DNA from: Myxococcaceae bacterium
GTDB taxonomy: Bacteria; Myxococcota; Myxococcia; Myxococcales; Myxococcaceae
Reading direction: 5' to 3'
NCBI GenBank assembly: GCA_019694575.1
Contig: JAIBBR010000049.1
Location: 1-34,692 of the forward strand
Length of the DNA stretch: 34,692 nt
Shown in pieces: positions 25,597-33,456 of this stretch. The stretch's first letter is position 1; the number at the start of each line of letters is the position of its first letter. The notes beneath the pieces are model-generated. The model did no database searches, was not told where the DNA came from, and saw only the letters and a list, made by a program, of their open reading frames with translations. Both the position numbers and the translations under genes were made by a program.

Positions 25597-26718
25597 CTAC
25601 CGCACTTCGACGCAAGTCAGCCCATTGGCTGGCGTGCAGTTCTGCCCGATGAGGCAGCCGCCCGCGCCATTGAAGTCGACGCAGTGAATGGGCCGGCAAT
25701 CTTGCTCGGTGATGCAGCGGCGGCGTGAAATAGAACACTCGCCCTGGGTGCAGCTCTCTTGCGCGCAGTCATTGTCGACTTGGCAGCTGCAGAAGCCAAT
25801 TGACGAGCCTTCGCGCACGCGGCATTGGCCCGCGCAATAGCCGTTCGGTTGCCCGGGCAATTTCAGACACTGGCCTCCGCGTTTGCAGTCTTCGTCTTTG
25901 CCGCAGGGCAGGGTGGGGTCGCCTGGGCAAGGTTGCATCGCGCTGCACTGCCACCGGGTAAAGACGACGATGATGTCGCGGCAGCCATAACCGCGCGGGC
26001 AGCTTTGGCCCATGGAGCAGTCGGCGCCGCAGTAGGTGTTTTGGGTGCGGGTGTCGATGATGCAGTAGTTGGCGCCGGTGCCGCACCGGTCGATGCCTCC
26101 GCCCGAGACGCAGTTGGAGCAGTACGGTCGCCGGTCTTCGTCGAAGTCGCTGTAGCACTCGTTGCGGGTGGTGCCGGCGTCGGGGCGAATACCGCACATT
26201 TCTCCGAATTTGCAGAAGCTCGCGTCGGCGCAGAAATTCGAATCACACACGCCGATTTCGCAGCTCGACAATTCAGTTCCGCTTTGGCCGGTGCACACGC
26301 ACGGCACGTCACCGCAGCGGCAGCTCGAGCCGGGGCAGTCTCCGCTGGTGTGGCAGCCTTCGACGCAGGTCGCACGCGCGGTGTCGCACACTTGGCCCAG
26401 CTCGCAGTGCAAGTCGGTGGTGCAACGCCCGCGAGGCAGACAGCTGCCGCTTTGCGTTTCGCAAAAGAGCGAGTCGTCGAGGCAGTCGGCGTTTTTTTCG
26501 CAACCAGAACGGTCTTGGCAGAAGCCGGCAGGGTTGCAGAACTCACGCGCTTGGCAGGCGTCGTCGGTGCGGCAGTAGCACTGGCCGGTGCGCGTCTCGC
26601 AGCGGTACGCGCTGGCCAAGCCGCAGTCAGAGTCTTCGACGCAGCCTGAGCCTTGGGTCCGTGGAGGACGGCAGGCCGCGGTGAGCGCCAGCAGGGTGAT
26701 GATTAAGAAGCGTTTCAC
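25597..26718 (-). CDS. Cys-rich repeat lipoprotein (55 cysteines)
   Basis: 373 aa. Lipobox LTAAC following a short signal peptide. I count 55 cysteines in units such as CVEDSDC, CEKNADC, CTTDLHC, CHTSGDC, CGKDEDC and CQVDNDC, the same 'C..D.DC' pattern as in the 17922-19235 product. Several units also resemble it in spacing and in the opening segment (CYCRTDDAC here, CICLSDESC there). The two are probably paralogues. The GTG start at 26718 lacks a clear ribosome binding site and lies 15 nt after the glycosyltransferase stop. This makes it the likely last gene of the carD-carG transcript. Function unknown; predicted outer-envelope structural or binding protein. Confidence 0.83.
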   Translation of the reverse strand: MKRFLIITLLALTAACRPPRTQGSGCVEDSDCGLASAYRCETRTGQCYCRTDDACQAREFCNPAGFCQDRSGCEKNADCLDDSLFCETQSGSCLPRGRCTTDLHCELGQVCDTARATCVEGCHTSGDCPGSSCRCGDVPCVCTGQSGTELSSCEIGVCDSNFCADASFCKFGEMCGIRPDAGTTRNECYSDFDEDRRPYCSNCVSGGGIDRCGTGANYCIIDTRTQNTYCGADCSMGQSCPRGYGCRDIIVVFTRWQCSAMQPCPGDPTLPCGKDEDCKRGGQCLKLPGQPNGYCAGQCRVREGSSIGFCSCQVDNDCAQESCTQGECSISRRRCITEQDCRPIHCVDFNGAGGCLIGQNCTPANGLTCVEVR

Positions 26719-26733
26719 GATGTGAAGGCGTGT

Positions 26734-28530
26734 TTACCGTGAACGACGGTACACAATCACCTGAGGGGTCTCGTCGAGATAGAGACCTGTTGCCGGCCGC
26801 GTGGTGTTCAAGGCTTGCCACGTATTGAATTCTTGTTCGCGAAATTCTTGGTGGTACTGGTAGGCGACGATGTCGGCGTCGAAGGGGCCTCCGACGAAGC
26901 GCAAGTCAGTGCGCAGCATGCCGTTGCGTTGGTAGTCGTGAATCTGCCCGGCGTGACATTCGTGCAGGTACACGCGCTCGCCCGGTTGCGCGTTTTTGTT
27001 TATCCATTCAAGAACGCCGGTGACGTTGTTGGCCCAGAATTGGCGTTGCATGCCGGCGCTCGCGGCCCCGGGCAGGCCACCCGCCAGCTCGGAATAGTGG
27101 CTGGTGCCGTACTCGCCGTAGCGCGCGGTGGCGATGAGGGGCGAAGCAAAGAGCAGAACGCTGATACCAATGAAGGCCGCATTTGACGGCAGCGCTTTGG
27201 TTTTCGTGCGCGTCCATTCTTCGAGGCCTTGTGCCGAAGCCATCACCGCGGCTCCGGCGAACATCGCGAGAAACGGCATCGAGGGGAACCAGTGCTTCAC
27301 GCCTCCGAAGTGCGGCACGCTGGGAGAGCTGATGATCGCAATTGACGCCACCGCATGGGCGGCGACGAGAAAGTCCCACCGGGTGGCTTGCCCACGCGCG
27401 GCCCGTATCAGCATCGCGATGAAGCCAATCACCATTGGCACGAAGAGCGCAGTGGGTACGGTCATCGCCGTTTTCACCAGCACGTACGCGAGGGGAAACG
27501 GAGGCTCGCGCAGCAGCTCGCCCAAGTAGAACCAAGCGTAGTGGTTGTGCGTGGCATGAAACGCCAAGTACCAAGCGGTGCGGTCGACGGGGTGGTGCCA
27601 CAAGTATGGCCAGTGCAAATAGAAGATGACGGGCCCCAGCGCCGCCATGGCCACCAGCGGAGCCACCGCGCGAAAAGTGGCGTCGTCTTCGCGGTGCAGT
27701 TGACGCAGCTTCCAACCGCCGAACACCACTGCGGCCACGAAAAGAACGATTTGGGGGCTCATCAGCAGAAACTTTTGCTGAAAGCCTTCGGGCCCCCAGA
27801 GCAGCACCAGCAACCCGTAACCTGCGGCGGCGGCGATGAAGCCGCCCAAAATCTGCAGGAAAGAACTGCGGGCGGCAGGTTTTTCTTTCGACGCGAACCA
27901 GCCCCAGACGAGCGAAAACGGAATCAACACGAACGGCAAGAAGAACGCGTTGTGCTTGGTGGCGATGGCCGCTCCGAACGCGAGCCCGGTGTACAGCCAG
28001 TAGCGGGGAGCTTCTTGCGCCTTCCAAAAGCAATACACGACGAGCAGCCACATTGCGGCGACGGGCACGTCGAAGCACGACAAGTGCGCGTTGAAGAATT
28101 GCCGCGGCACGAGCAGAAATGAGATGGCCGCGAAGATGGCGGCGGGCCGGCCGAGCCGGTCTTTCGCCAACGCGAAAATCAGCGGCAGAATCAGCGCCGC
28201 GAACGCGAACGCCGGCAACCGAAAAGCCGCGGCGGGGCGCAACCAACCCAAGCCCTCGTGAAACAGCAGGTACGAGAGGCCGAAGAGGTTTTTCAGCAGG
28301 GCGGGGTGCTCGTGGTTGTAATCGAAGGCTTGAACAATCGCGGCGTCGGTGAAGGCGCGCGCCGGCTCTTTGACGAGCAGGGTGAACCACCGCGCGTGGC
28401 TTTCGGCGGCGGCGAAGTACACACTCTCGTCGCGTGTGAAGCCGACTGACTTTTCGGTGAAGAGCAGCGCAAAAAAACCGCCCAGAAACAGGGCCCAGCC
28501 GATGAGCTTGTTCTGGCGTTGCTCGCTCAC
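26734..28530 (-). CDS. GT39-type (ArnT/PMT-like) membrane glycosyltransferase
   Basis: 598 aa, about ten or more transmembrane helices. The first periplasmic loop has the acidic pair D34-E35 in TRDESVYF and the motif DYNHEHPALLK (70-80), characteristic of glycosyltransferases that use polyprenyl- or dolichyl-phosphate sugars (PMT, ArnT). The C-terminal soluble part (about 480-598) is periplasmic. Likely role: transfer of a sugar to a protein or lipid in the envelope. Donor and acceptor are not deducible. The start is GTG 28530, which overlaps the upstream stop as GTGA; an in-frame upstream extension lies inside the neighbour and is rejected. Confidence 0.88.
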   Translation of the reverse strand: MSEQRQNKLIGWALFLGGFFALLFTEKSVGFTRDESVYFAAAESHARWFTLLVKEPARAFTDAAIVQAFDYNHEHPALLKNLFGLSYLLFHEGLGWLRPAAAFRLPAFAFAALILPLIFALAKDRLGRPAAIFAAISFLLVPRQFFNAHLSCFDVPVAAMWLLVVYCFWKAQEAPRYWLYTGLAFGAAIATKHNAFFLPFVLIPFSLVWGWFASKEKPAARSSFLQILGGFIAAAAGYGLLVLLWGPEGFQQKFLLMSPQIVLFVAAVVFGGWKLRQLHREDDATFRAVAPLVAMAALGPVIFYLHWPYLWHHPVDRTAWYLAFHATHNHYAWFYLGELLREPPFPLAYVLVKTAMTVPTALFVPMVIGFIAMLIRAARGQATRWDFLVAAHAVASIAIISSPSVPHFGGVKHWFPSMPFLAMFAGAAVMASAQGLEEWTRTKTKALPSNAAFIGISVLLFASPLIATARYGEYGTSHYSELAGGLPGAASAGMQRQFWANNVTGVLEWINKNAQPGERVYLHECHAGQIHDYQRNGMLRTDLRFVGGPFDADIVAYQYHQEFREQEFNTWQALNTTRPATGLYLDETPQVIVYRRSR

Positions 28531-29441
28531 GGGGTTGCTCCCGCGGCGAAACCGAACAGCTCGAAGCACGTCTCACGCAATTCAGCGCGCTCGGCTTGCA
28601 CCGAGACCCGCACCGTCGCTCCGGCGGGTGAGCCCGTCGTCAACGTGCGCTGCAGCCCTTCGAGCCCGGGTTGAATCGACACGCCGCCCAGCCGCGTGCC
28701 GCCGCTTTCTAAGTCTAAATACGTGACGCTCAAAGGCCGGTCGTGAAACCAGCCGCGGTCCCAAATCATGCCGGCTTGCAGGCGCCACGCGGCCACTTCG
28801 GGCACGCCGGTGAATTCGGCGACCAGCTTGGTGGAGCCTCCGGGTGGGTAGAACCGCACGCAGCGCCTGGGTTGAAATTTGATGTCGTGCCATTCAACTG
28901 TCGCCGCTCCGCCATTGGGGCAGCGGTGCTGGGCGCCGTCCCACTGGCAGGCTTGTTGGCTGCCGTCGGCACTTTGCAAATACACCCGCGCTTGGGCCAA
29001 CGCGTCGGTCGCCGAGAACGCCACCGGGCGTGCACGGCCATTTTGATAGAGCGACAAACGCAAAGGGCCGAACGAGCGCTCTGTTCCCACTGGGGGGCGC
29101 TTGGCGTCGAACGCGGCGTGAAAGGCGGCCATGCCCGCGCGCGGCAACTTGGGCTGGGCAATCACCCAAATGCGGGAGTGCGTTTCTAAATCGTCTGCGT
29201 CAGAGCCGATGTACCCAACAACGGGTACACGTTCGGGAACGAATAGGCGGGCGTGCTCGGTCCACCACGGTGCGAGCAACACCACGTCACCCGGTTGCGC
29301 TTCAGCGTCGATGACTTGCGAAAGAGCGCGAAAGTCGTCTTCTTTCGGAAGCTGCGCGGGCAGCCACAGCTGAAACCACAAGCACCAGGCGCCGACGGCC
29401 ACCAAGAGCGCGCCGATGAGCCGCTGCCCCCAACCGTTCAC
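28527..29441 (-). CDS. Membrane-anchored exported protein paired with the glycosyltransferase
   Basis: 304 aa. One N-terminal transmembrane segment (about 7-28, LIGALLVAVGAWCLWFQLWLP) and then an extracytoplasmic region. The region begins with a segment (PGDVVLLAPWWTEHARLFVP) resembling the soluble tails found on GT39-like enzymes and ends in a beta-sandwich-like part with a few Cys. No name can be given. It overlaps both neighbours by 4 bp (GTGA), so it is translationally coupled to carG upstream and to the glycosyltransferase downstream. A helper or substrate-binding role for that enzyme is inferred from context only. Confidence 0.75.
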   Translation of the reverse strand: MNGWGQRLIGALLVAVGAWCLWFQLWLPAQLPKEDDFRALSQVIDAEAQPGDVVLLAPWWTEHARLFVPERVPVVGYIGSDADDLETHSRIWVIAQPKLPRAGMAAFHAAFDAKRPPVGTERSFGPLRLSLYQNGRARPVAFSATDALAQARVYLQSADGSQQACQWDGAQHRCPNGGAATVEWHDIKFQPRRCVRFYPPGGSTKLVAEFTGVPEVAAWRLQAGMIWDRGWFHDRPLSVTYLDLESGGTRLGGVSIQPGLEGLQRTLTTGSPAGATVRVSVQAERAELRETCFELFGFAAGATP

Positions 29442-29950
29442 GACTTGGCCAGACGAATCTTCTTCTCGCTGGCTTCACGGCAGAAGGTGCAGAAGATGGC
29501 TTCACCCTCGAGAAACGAGGGAGTCCACGGGGGGTACATTGAGCAGCGGTGATCTAAGCAGTGGTGCACGCCCCAGGTATGCCCGATTTCTTGCAGCGCG
29601 TAACGGGCGAGCAGGGTGGCGTTGTCGGTGACATTCTTGATGTGGGCGCTGCTCACCAAGGCGCGTTGGTGATCGTATTCACTGACACCGGTGGTGGGTA
29701 TTTCAATGCCCGACACTTTGCGCGGCGCGAGCTTCTTGGCTGTCAGGTACAGCACTTTGTCGTCTTGGTACGCCTGCACCACGGGCGCTTTGACGAGCAG
29801 CTCATGGGCCGAATAGGGCTCGGCGAAGCCCGCGGGCAATGGCACCATGCCCACGTGCTCGGTGCCGACCGCGAACGCCTGGTACAGCACTTTGCAGAGC
29901 TGTTTAACCAGCGCGGGCTCGTATTCATCGAAAGTGGCGACGCGAATCAT
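29438..29950 (-). CDS. carG: CarG, archaemetzincin-like zinc protein partner of CarD
   Basis: 170 aa. It has the archaemetzincin signature with exact spacing: Q120-E121-x2-H124-x2-G127-x3-C131-x4-C136-x-M138-x17-C... ending C154-x2-C157. In proteases of the family the first position is His; here it is Gln (codon CAA), so a zinc ligand is missing although the Glu is kept. All four cysteines are present. In M. xanthus, CarG lies directly downstream of carD, binds two zincs structurally, has no protease activity, does not bind DNA and acts through the CarD N-terminal domain. The same gene order here (5 nt after carD) supports the assignment. Expected role: co-regulator with CarD in light, starvation and developmental responses. 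Confidence 0.9.
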   Translation of the reverse strand: MIRVATFDEYEPALVKQLCKVLYQAFAVGTEHVGMVPLPAGFAEPYSAHELLVKAPVVQAYQDDKVLYLTAKKLAPRKVSGIEIPTTGVSEYDHQRALVSSAHIKNVTDNATLLARYALQEIGHTWGVHHCLDHRCSMYPPWTPSFLEGEAIFCTFCREASEKKIRLAKS

Positions 29951-29955
29951 GGGGT

Positions 29956-30897
29956 CTATTTCTTCTTCTTGGCGGCGGGTTTCTTCTTCGCAGGCGCGGC
30001 TTTCGCGGCAGCCTTGGCCAAAGCGGCCTTGCCGGCAGCAGCCGCCTTTTTCGGAGCGGCCGTGGTCTTCTTGCCCGTAGCAGCGAAAGCCGCAGCCTTC
30101 GGTTCTTTGGGGGCTTTGAACGCTTTGGGTTCTTTCGGGGCCTTGGTGGGTTTTGCGCTGTCAGCAGCCTTGGCTTTCTTTCCCGCCGCGGCTGCTTTTG
30201 GCGCCTCTTCACCTTCGTCGCTTTCTTCAGCGTTCTCTTCGCTGGTCTCTTCGCTTGCCCCGGCGCCTTCTTCGCTGTCATCGAGCGGCACGTCGCCGTC
30301 TAAGCCCATCAAGTCGTCGCCGATCGCCAAATCGTCTTCTCCGCCCTGCGCGCGAAATTCTTCGGCGGTGCGTTTAGGGCGTTCTTTACCGGGAGCAAAG
30401 AGCACTACGTCCATCATGTCTTCGGCGTCGCATGCGGGCACATTGAGCGCGGCTGAAATTTCAGTCACCAGCAAGTGCCGGGCATCGTTATAGAGCGCGC
30501 GTTCTTTCGGCGGCAGTGGGCGCAATTCAGAGAGCACCTGCAGGCCCTTCACCACTTCAGCCAGGCCGATGAGGCCGCCGGTGGCCATGCGTTCAACGTT
30601 GGTGCGGGCGCGCGCTTTCCAGTCGAGCGACGCTTTGTCGCTGTCTGACTTCAAGAAGGCAATGACGCCCTGCACTTCTGAGGCGTCGCCTATTTTGCGA
30701 ATGCCGATAGACGCGACCTTCGCCTGTGGCACGCGAATGGTTGAAGAAGGGTCTTCTTCAGGTTGCAGCAAGAAGAAAGAATGTTTCTGATTGGCGATTT
30801 CCATCGCCTGCACGCCCGTGACTTTGCACAGGCCCTGATTGGGATAAACGACGCGGTCACCCACTGCGAGCAACAGCGCTTTTTGCGCTTCGGCCAT
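29956..30897 (-). CDS. carD: CarD, global transcription regulator with histone H1-like tail
   Basis: 313 aa. The N-terminal RNA polymerase- and CarG-binding domain (1 to about 180: VGDRVVYPNQGLCKV, LDWKARARTN with W93, GLAEVVKGLQVLSELRPLP) is followed by a conserved KERPKRTAEEF stretch. Then comes an acidic region (186-231, Asp/Glu runs) and a basic Lys/Ala/Pro tail (234-313) with KAPKEPKA repeats ending AKKKPAAKKKK. M. xanthus CarD has an HMGA tail with RGRP AT-hooks. None are seen here; the tail is H1-like, as described for Anaeromyxobacter CarD and shown to be functionally equivalent. ATG 30897 follows GAGG closely. carG begins 5 nt after the stop. Confidence 0.93.
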   Translation of the reverse strand: MAEAQKALLLAVGDRVVYPNQGLCKVTGVQAMEIANQKHSFFLLQPEEDPSSTIRVPQAKVASIGIRKIGDASEVQGVIAFLKSDSDKASLDWKARARTNVERMATGGLIGLAEVVKGLQVLSELRPLPPKERALYNDARHLLVTEISAALNVPACDAEDMMDVVLFAPGKERPKRTAEEFRAQGGEDDLAIGDDLMGLDGDVPLDDSEEGAGASEETSEENAEESDEGEEAPKAAAAGKKAKAADSAKPTKAPKEPKAFKAPKEPKAAAFAATGKKTTAAPKKAAAAGKAALAKAAAKAAPAKKKPAAKKKK

Positions 30898-30956
30898 GGC
30901 CCCTCGGGGAAAAGGAACTTCCGGCCGACGACTCGTAGCACAAGCTGCGCGAAGCG

Positions 30957-31136
30957 CTATTGATTCAATTTCTGTTGCCGCAACTTGAGCAACACCGCGT
31001 GCAACCGGGCGTCGATTTGCGCCAGCACCCGCGCTTCATCGACTTTTTCGTCGGCGGCGACCGAAATCGACGTCGTCATCGAAACCGAACCCACCACCAC
31101 CGCTGTCAGCGCCACTACCGCGAGGAGCGTTTTCAT
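30957..31136 (-). CDS. 59-residue secreted peptide upstream of carD
   Basis: ATG 31136 has an excellent Shine-Dalgarno (CAGGAG, 9-nt spacer) and a strong promoter upstream. The product starts MKTLLAVVALTAVVVGSVS, a Sec signal peptide with likely cleavage near residue 27. It then has a short charged amphipathic helix of about 32 aa (DEKVDEARVLAQIDARLHAV) ending LRQQKLNQ. It contains no Cys. The gene ends 59 nt before the carD ATG in the same direction, so carD may be co-transcribed with it. Not recognised; it could resemble small heptad-repeat envelope peptides, but it is too short to say. Confidence 0.7.
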   Translation of the reverse strand: MKTLLAVVALTAVVVGSVSMTTSISVAADEKVDEARVLAQIDARLHAVLLKLRQQKLNQ

Positions 31137-31161
31137 CTGTGTAATCTCCTGAAGCAGGTTT

Positions 31162-31195
31162 ACCTACATTGTAGGTGTCTGTATGAGGCTGGCAA
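31162..31195 (-). promoter_or_regulatory. Strong promoter with a palindromic operator over the -10
   Basis: On the minus strand: -35 TTGCCA (31195-31190), a 16-nt spacer and -10 TACAAT (31173-31168), each 5 of 6 to consensus. The -10 is embedded in the perfect 15-nt palindrome ACCTACA-A-TGTAGGT (31176-31162). A protein bound there would block RNA polymerase, so repression is likely. The TACA/TGTA half-sites recall BlaI/MecI/CopY-type operators. Predicted start about 25 nt before the ATG at 31136. Confidence 0.7.
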
Positions 31196-31226
31196 ATTTT
31201 TCGCCGTTGGGGCCGGCGCCGCGCCC

Positions 31227-33341
31227 TTATTGCCGCTCGAACTGAAGGGTCAGCGAGCCGGCGTTGTCAGTGACATCGCTATCGGGAAAAGCGAAAAACA
31301 CGCGGTCCGCGCCGGTCAAGTTGAGCGGCAACCCTTTTCGCAGCACCACCGGCGGTTTGCCTTCCATAAAAAGCAGAACCTCTTCGAGCAGGTCGCCTTT
31401 GCGCCAATGCGCGTCGCCCAGCTGCAAAGACACGCGGTAGAGCGCGTGGGGGTCTAACCCCGCTGCTTCGAGCTTTTGACTGTCAGCGAGGGTGAGGTGG
31501 TGCTTCTGGGTGTTGAGCTTCAACAGGGTACTCGTGCCCGAGGGTGCTTCTTGCAGTTTCACCCGCACTGTTTGTCCCGGGCCGTCGCGCGTCTCGGCGA
31601 AGAACAGCCGCAGGGTTGACGCCTGCTCAATGACCACCGGCACATCGCCCAGCGCCCCCCAACCCCGTTCGAGCGATGACGTGCCTTCGAGCGCGAAGAA
31701 AACGCGCGGGCTGTCGGCCGGCGCAGATTCGAGCGACAGGCGATAGCGCTTGTTACTCTTGAGCTTGGCCTGCACCGACTCTTTTTTGGGCACGGTGAAC
31801 GCGTGGGTGGCGGCGTGGAGCTTGAAAAGCAAGGTGCGTGGAGCCGCTTTGGCTTCAGGTGCTTCGGGCTTTTGCGGTGGTGGTACAGGCTCGAGCGTGG
31901 CGTGAAGCACCACTTTGCGCTCATTCGACGCGGGCAGCGTTTTCGACCAAGGCTGCATGCCGGGCGCAGTCAGCTTTAAGTCATGGGTCTGCCCTGGGGT
32001 GAGGTTCTCGATGGCGAGCGGGGTTCGGGCAGGCGCCTTGCGGCCGTCGATGACGACTTCAGCGCCGGGCGGGCTCGAAGTGAGCTCCAGCGTTTGTACC
32101 GAGACGCTGGCCCAACCCAGCACCGCTGCCGCTGCCAAAATCGCCGCGGTGAGGGGCAAGCCCACGAAGTACGGCCACATCGCTTTGTCGACAGCGCGCG
32201 CGGTGGTGCTGGCGCTGTGGGTGTCAGAATTAGGCAGCGCGTTGCCCAACGTGCTGGCGTCGTCGTCGTGCTGCAGTGCTTTCTGCCCTGACAAGGTGTC
32301 GGCGGTGAGCGGCGAGGCGGCCCAAGGGTCAGGCAGCGGTGTGCGCCATTGCGGCACCTGCTCTAAGAATTCACGAGACAGCGTCACCGTGCGGCCGAGT
32401 TGCAAAAGCTCGCTCTCGAAGAGCATGCCTTGAAACTGCGCCAACGAGCTGACCGAGAACGTGGGCGCGCTGGCGTAGAGGTAACCTGAAAGCGCCTGTT
32501 GAAATGCTTCAGCCGAGGGGTAACGGTCTTCGCGGTTGTTGGCGAGCGCGGTAAGTAAAATGCGCTCCAGCGCGGGTGGAATGTTCGGGTTCAACGTTCG
32601 GGGCGGGGTGAGCTGGCCCTCGATGATTTTCGAGAGCACTTCCATCATGCGGCCCTGAAACGGCAGCTGCCCGCACACCATTTCGTAGAGCACGATGCCG
32701 GCTGAAAACACGTCAGTGCGGGCGTCGAGCTCTTTGGCGCGCGCCTGTTCAGGAGAAAAGTACGAGTACTTGCCTTTCACGGCTCCGACTTCGGTTTCAC
32801 CGCCGGTGGCATGGCGCGCCTTGGCGATGCCGAAGTCGACGATTTTCACTTGGCCTTCGTAGCCAATGAGAATGTTCTGCGGCGACACGTCGCGGTGAAT
32901 GATGCGCAGCGGTTCACCTTGCTCGTCGACGCGGGTGTGCGCGTAGTGCAACCCTTTGAGCAGCTCGATGGTGAGATACGACGCGATGGGAAAAGGAATC
33001 GCCGGTATGTCGACCGCTTTGGCGCGCTTCATCACCGCCGAGAGCGGTTGGCCCTCGACCAATTCCATCGCGAGAAAGTAGTCGCCTGAAATTTCGCCGA
33101 AGTCGAAGACCTGGGCGATGTTGCCGTGCGAGAGGCCGATGGCAATTTTGGCCTCGTTGGTGAACATGGTGAGAAACGCCGCGTTCACCGCGAAGTGCGG
33201 CAAAATGCGCTTGATGACGACTTGTTTGGTGACGCCTTCGGCCGGTGAATAGCGAGCGCGAAAAATCTCTGCCATGCCGCCAATGGCGATGCGCGAGAGC
33301 AGCTCGTATTTTCCAAAAGTCGACTCGTAAGGGGCGGACAA
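31227..33341 (-). CDS. Membrane Ser/Thr protein kinase with PEGA domain
   Basis: 704 aa. Cytoplasmic Hanks-type kinase (about 9-290): Gly-rich loop IAIGGMAE, K44, E63, catalytic HRDVSPQN (149-156) and DFG (169-171), all intact. A linker (about 290-387) leads to one transmembrane helix (389-413) and then an extracytoplasmic PEGA domain (about 415-480: SSPPGAEVVIDGRKAPARTP). Beyond that is a beta-rich sensor-like tail with repeated 'RVFFALEG/RVFFAFPD' segments. I chose TTG 33341, 7 nt after GGAG; it puts the kinase domain at once in the cytoplasm. A longer frame to GTG/ATG near 33458 adds a hydrophobic N-terminus and overlaps the divergent gene. Substrates unknown; such kinases are numerous in myxobacteria. 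Confidence 0.9.
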   Translation of the reverse strand: MSAPYESTFGKYELLSRIAIGGMAEIFRARYSPAEGVTKQVVIKRILPHFAVNAAFLTMFTNEAKIAIGLSHGNIAQVFDFGEISGDYFLAMELVEGQPLSAVMKRAKAVDIPAIPFPIASYLTIELLKGLHYAHTRVDEQGEPLRIIHRDVSPQNILIGYEGQVKIVDFGIAKARHATGGETEVGAVKGKYSYFSPEQARAKELDARTDVFSAGIVLYEMVCGQLPFQGRMMEVLSKIIEGQLTPPRTLNPNIPPALERILLTALANNREDRYPSAEAFQQALSGYLYASAPTFSVSSLAQFQGMLFESELLQLGRTVTLSREFLEQVPQWRTPLPDPWAASPLTADTLSGQKALQHDDDASTLGNALPNSDTHSASTTARAVDKAMWPYFVGLPLTAAILAAAAVLGWASVSVQTLELTSSPPGAEVVIDGRKAPARTPLAIENLTPGQTHDLKLTAPGMQPWSKTLPASNERKVVLHATLEPVPPPQKPEAPEAKAAPRTLLFKLHAATHAFTVPKKESVQAKLKSNKRYRLSLESAPADSPRVFFALEGTSSLERGWGALGDVPVVIEQASTLRLFFAETRDGPGQTVRVKLQEAPSGTSTLLKLNTQKHHLTLADSQKLEAAGLDPHALYRVSLQLGDAHWRKGDLLEEVLLFMEGKPPVVLRKGLPLNLTGADRVFFAFPDSDVTDNAGSLTLQFERQ

Positions 33342-33414
33342 CCTGAGGCTCCGTGCAGCGCCCGAAAATAACACGCAGGCGGCAAAAAAAACCCACCTGT
33401 GAAAAGGGCGGCTG

Positions 33415-33432
33415 TGCATTTGCAAAAATGCA
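33415..33432. promoter_or_regulatory. Inverted repeat in the kinase/lipoprotein divergent region
   Basis: TGCATTT (33415-33421) and AAATGCA (33426-33432) form a 7-bp inverted repeat with a 4-nt loop in the 115-bp space between the kinase start (33341) and the lipoprotein start (33457). It could be a shared operator; no -35/-10 pair was convincing. Confidence 0.35.
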
Positions 33433-33456
33433 GCGGAGCCAGGCATAAGGCGCGCC

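Noticed and set aside
25825-26649. 274-codon plus-strand Ala/Val-rich frame
   Set aside because: Antisense of the 55-Cys lipoprotein; its composition is the mirror of the repeated Cys and Gly codons.
29438-29950. Active archaemetzincin protease
   Set aside because: First His of the HExxH motif is Gln, and the gene sits directly after carD, so the structural zinc protein CarG is the better call.
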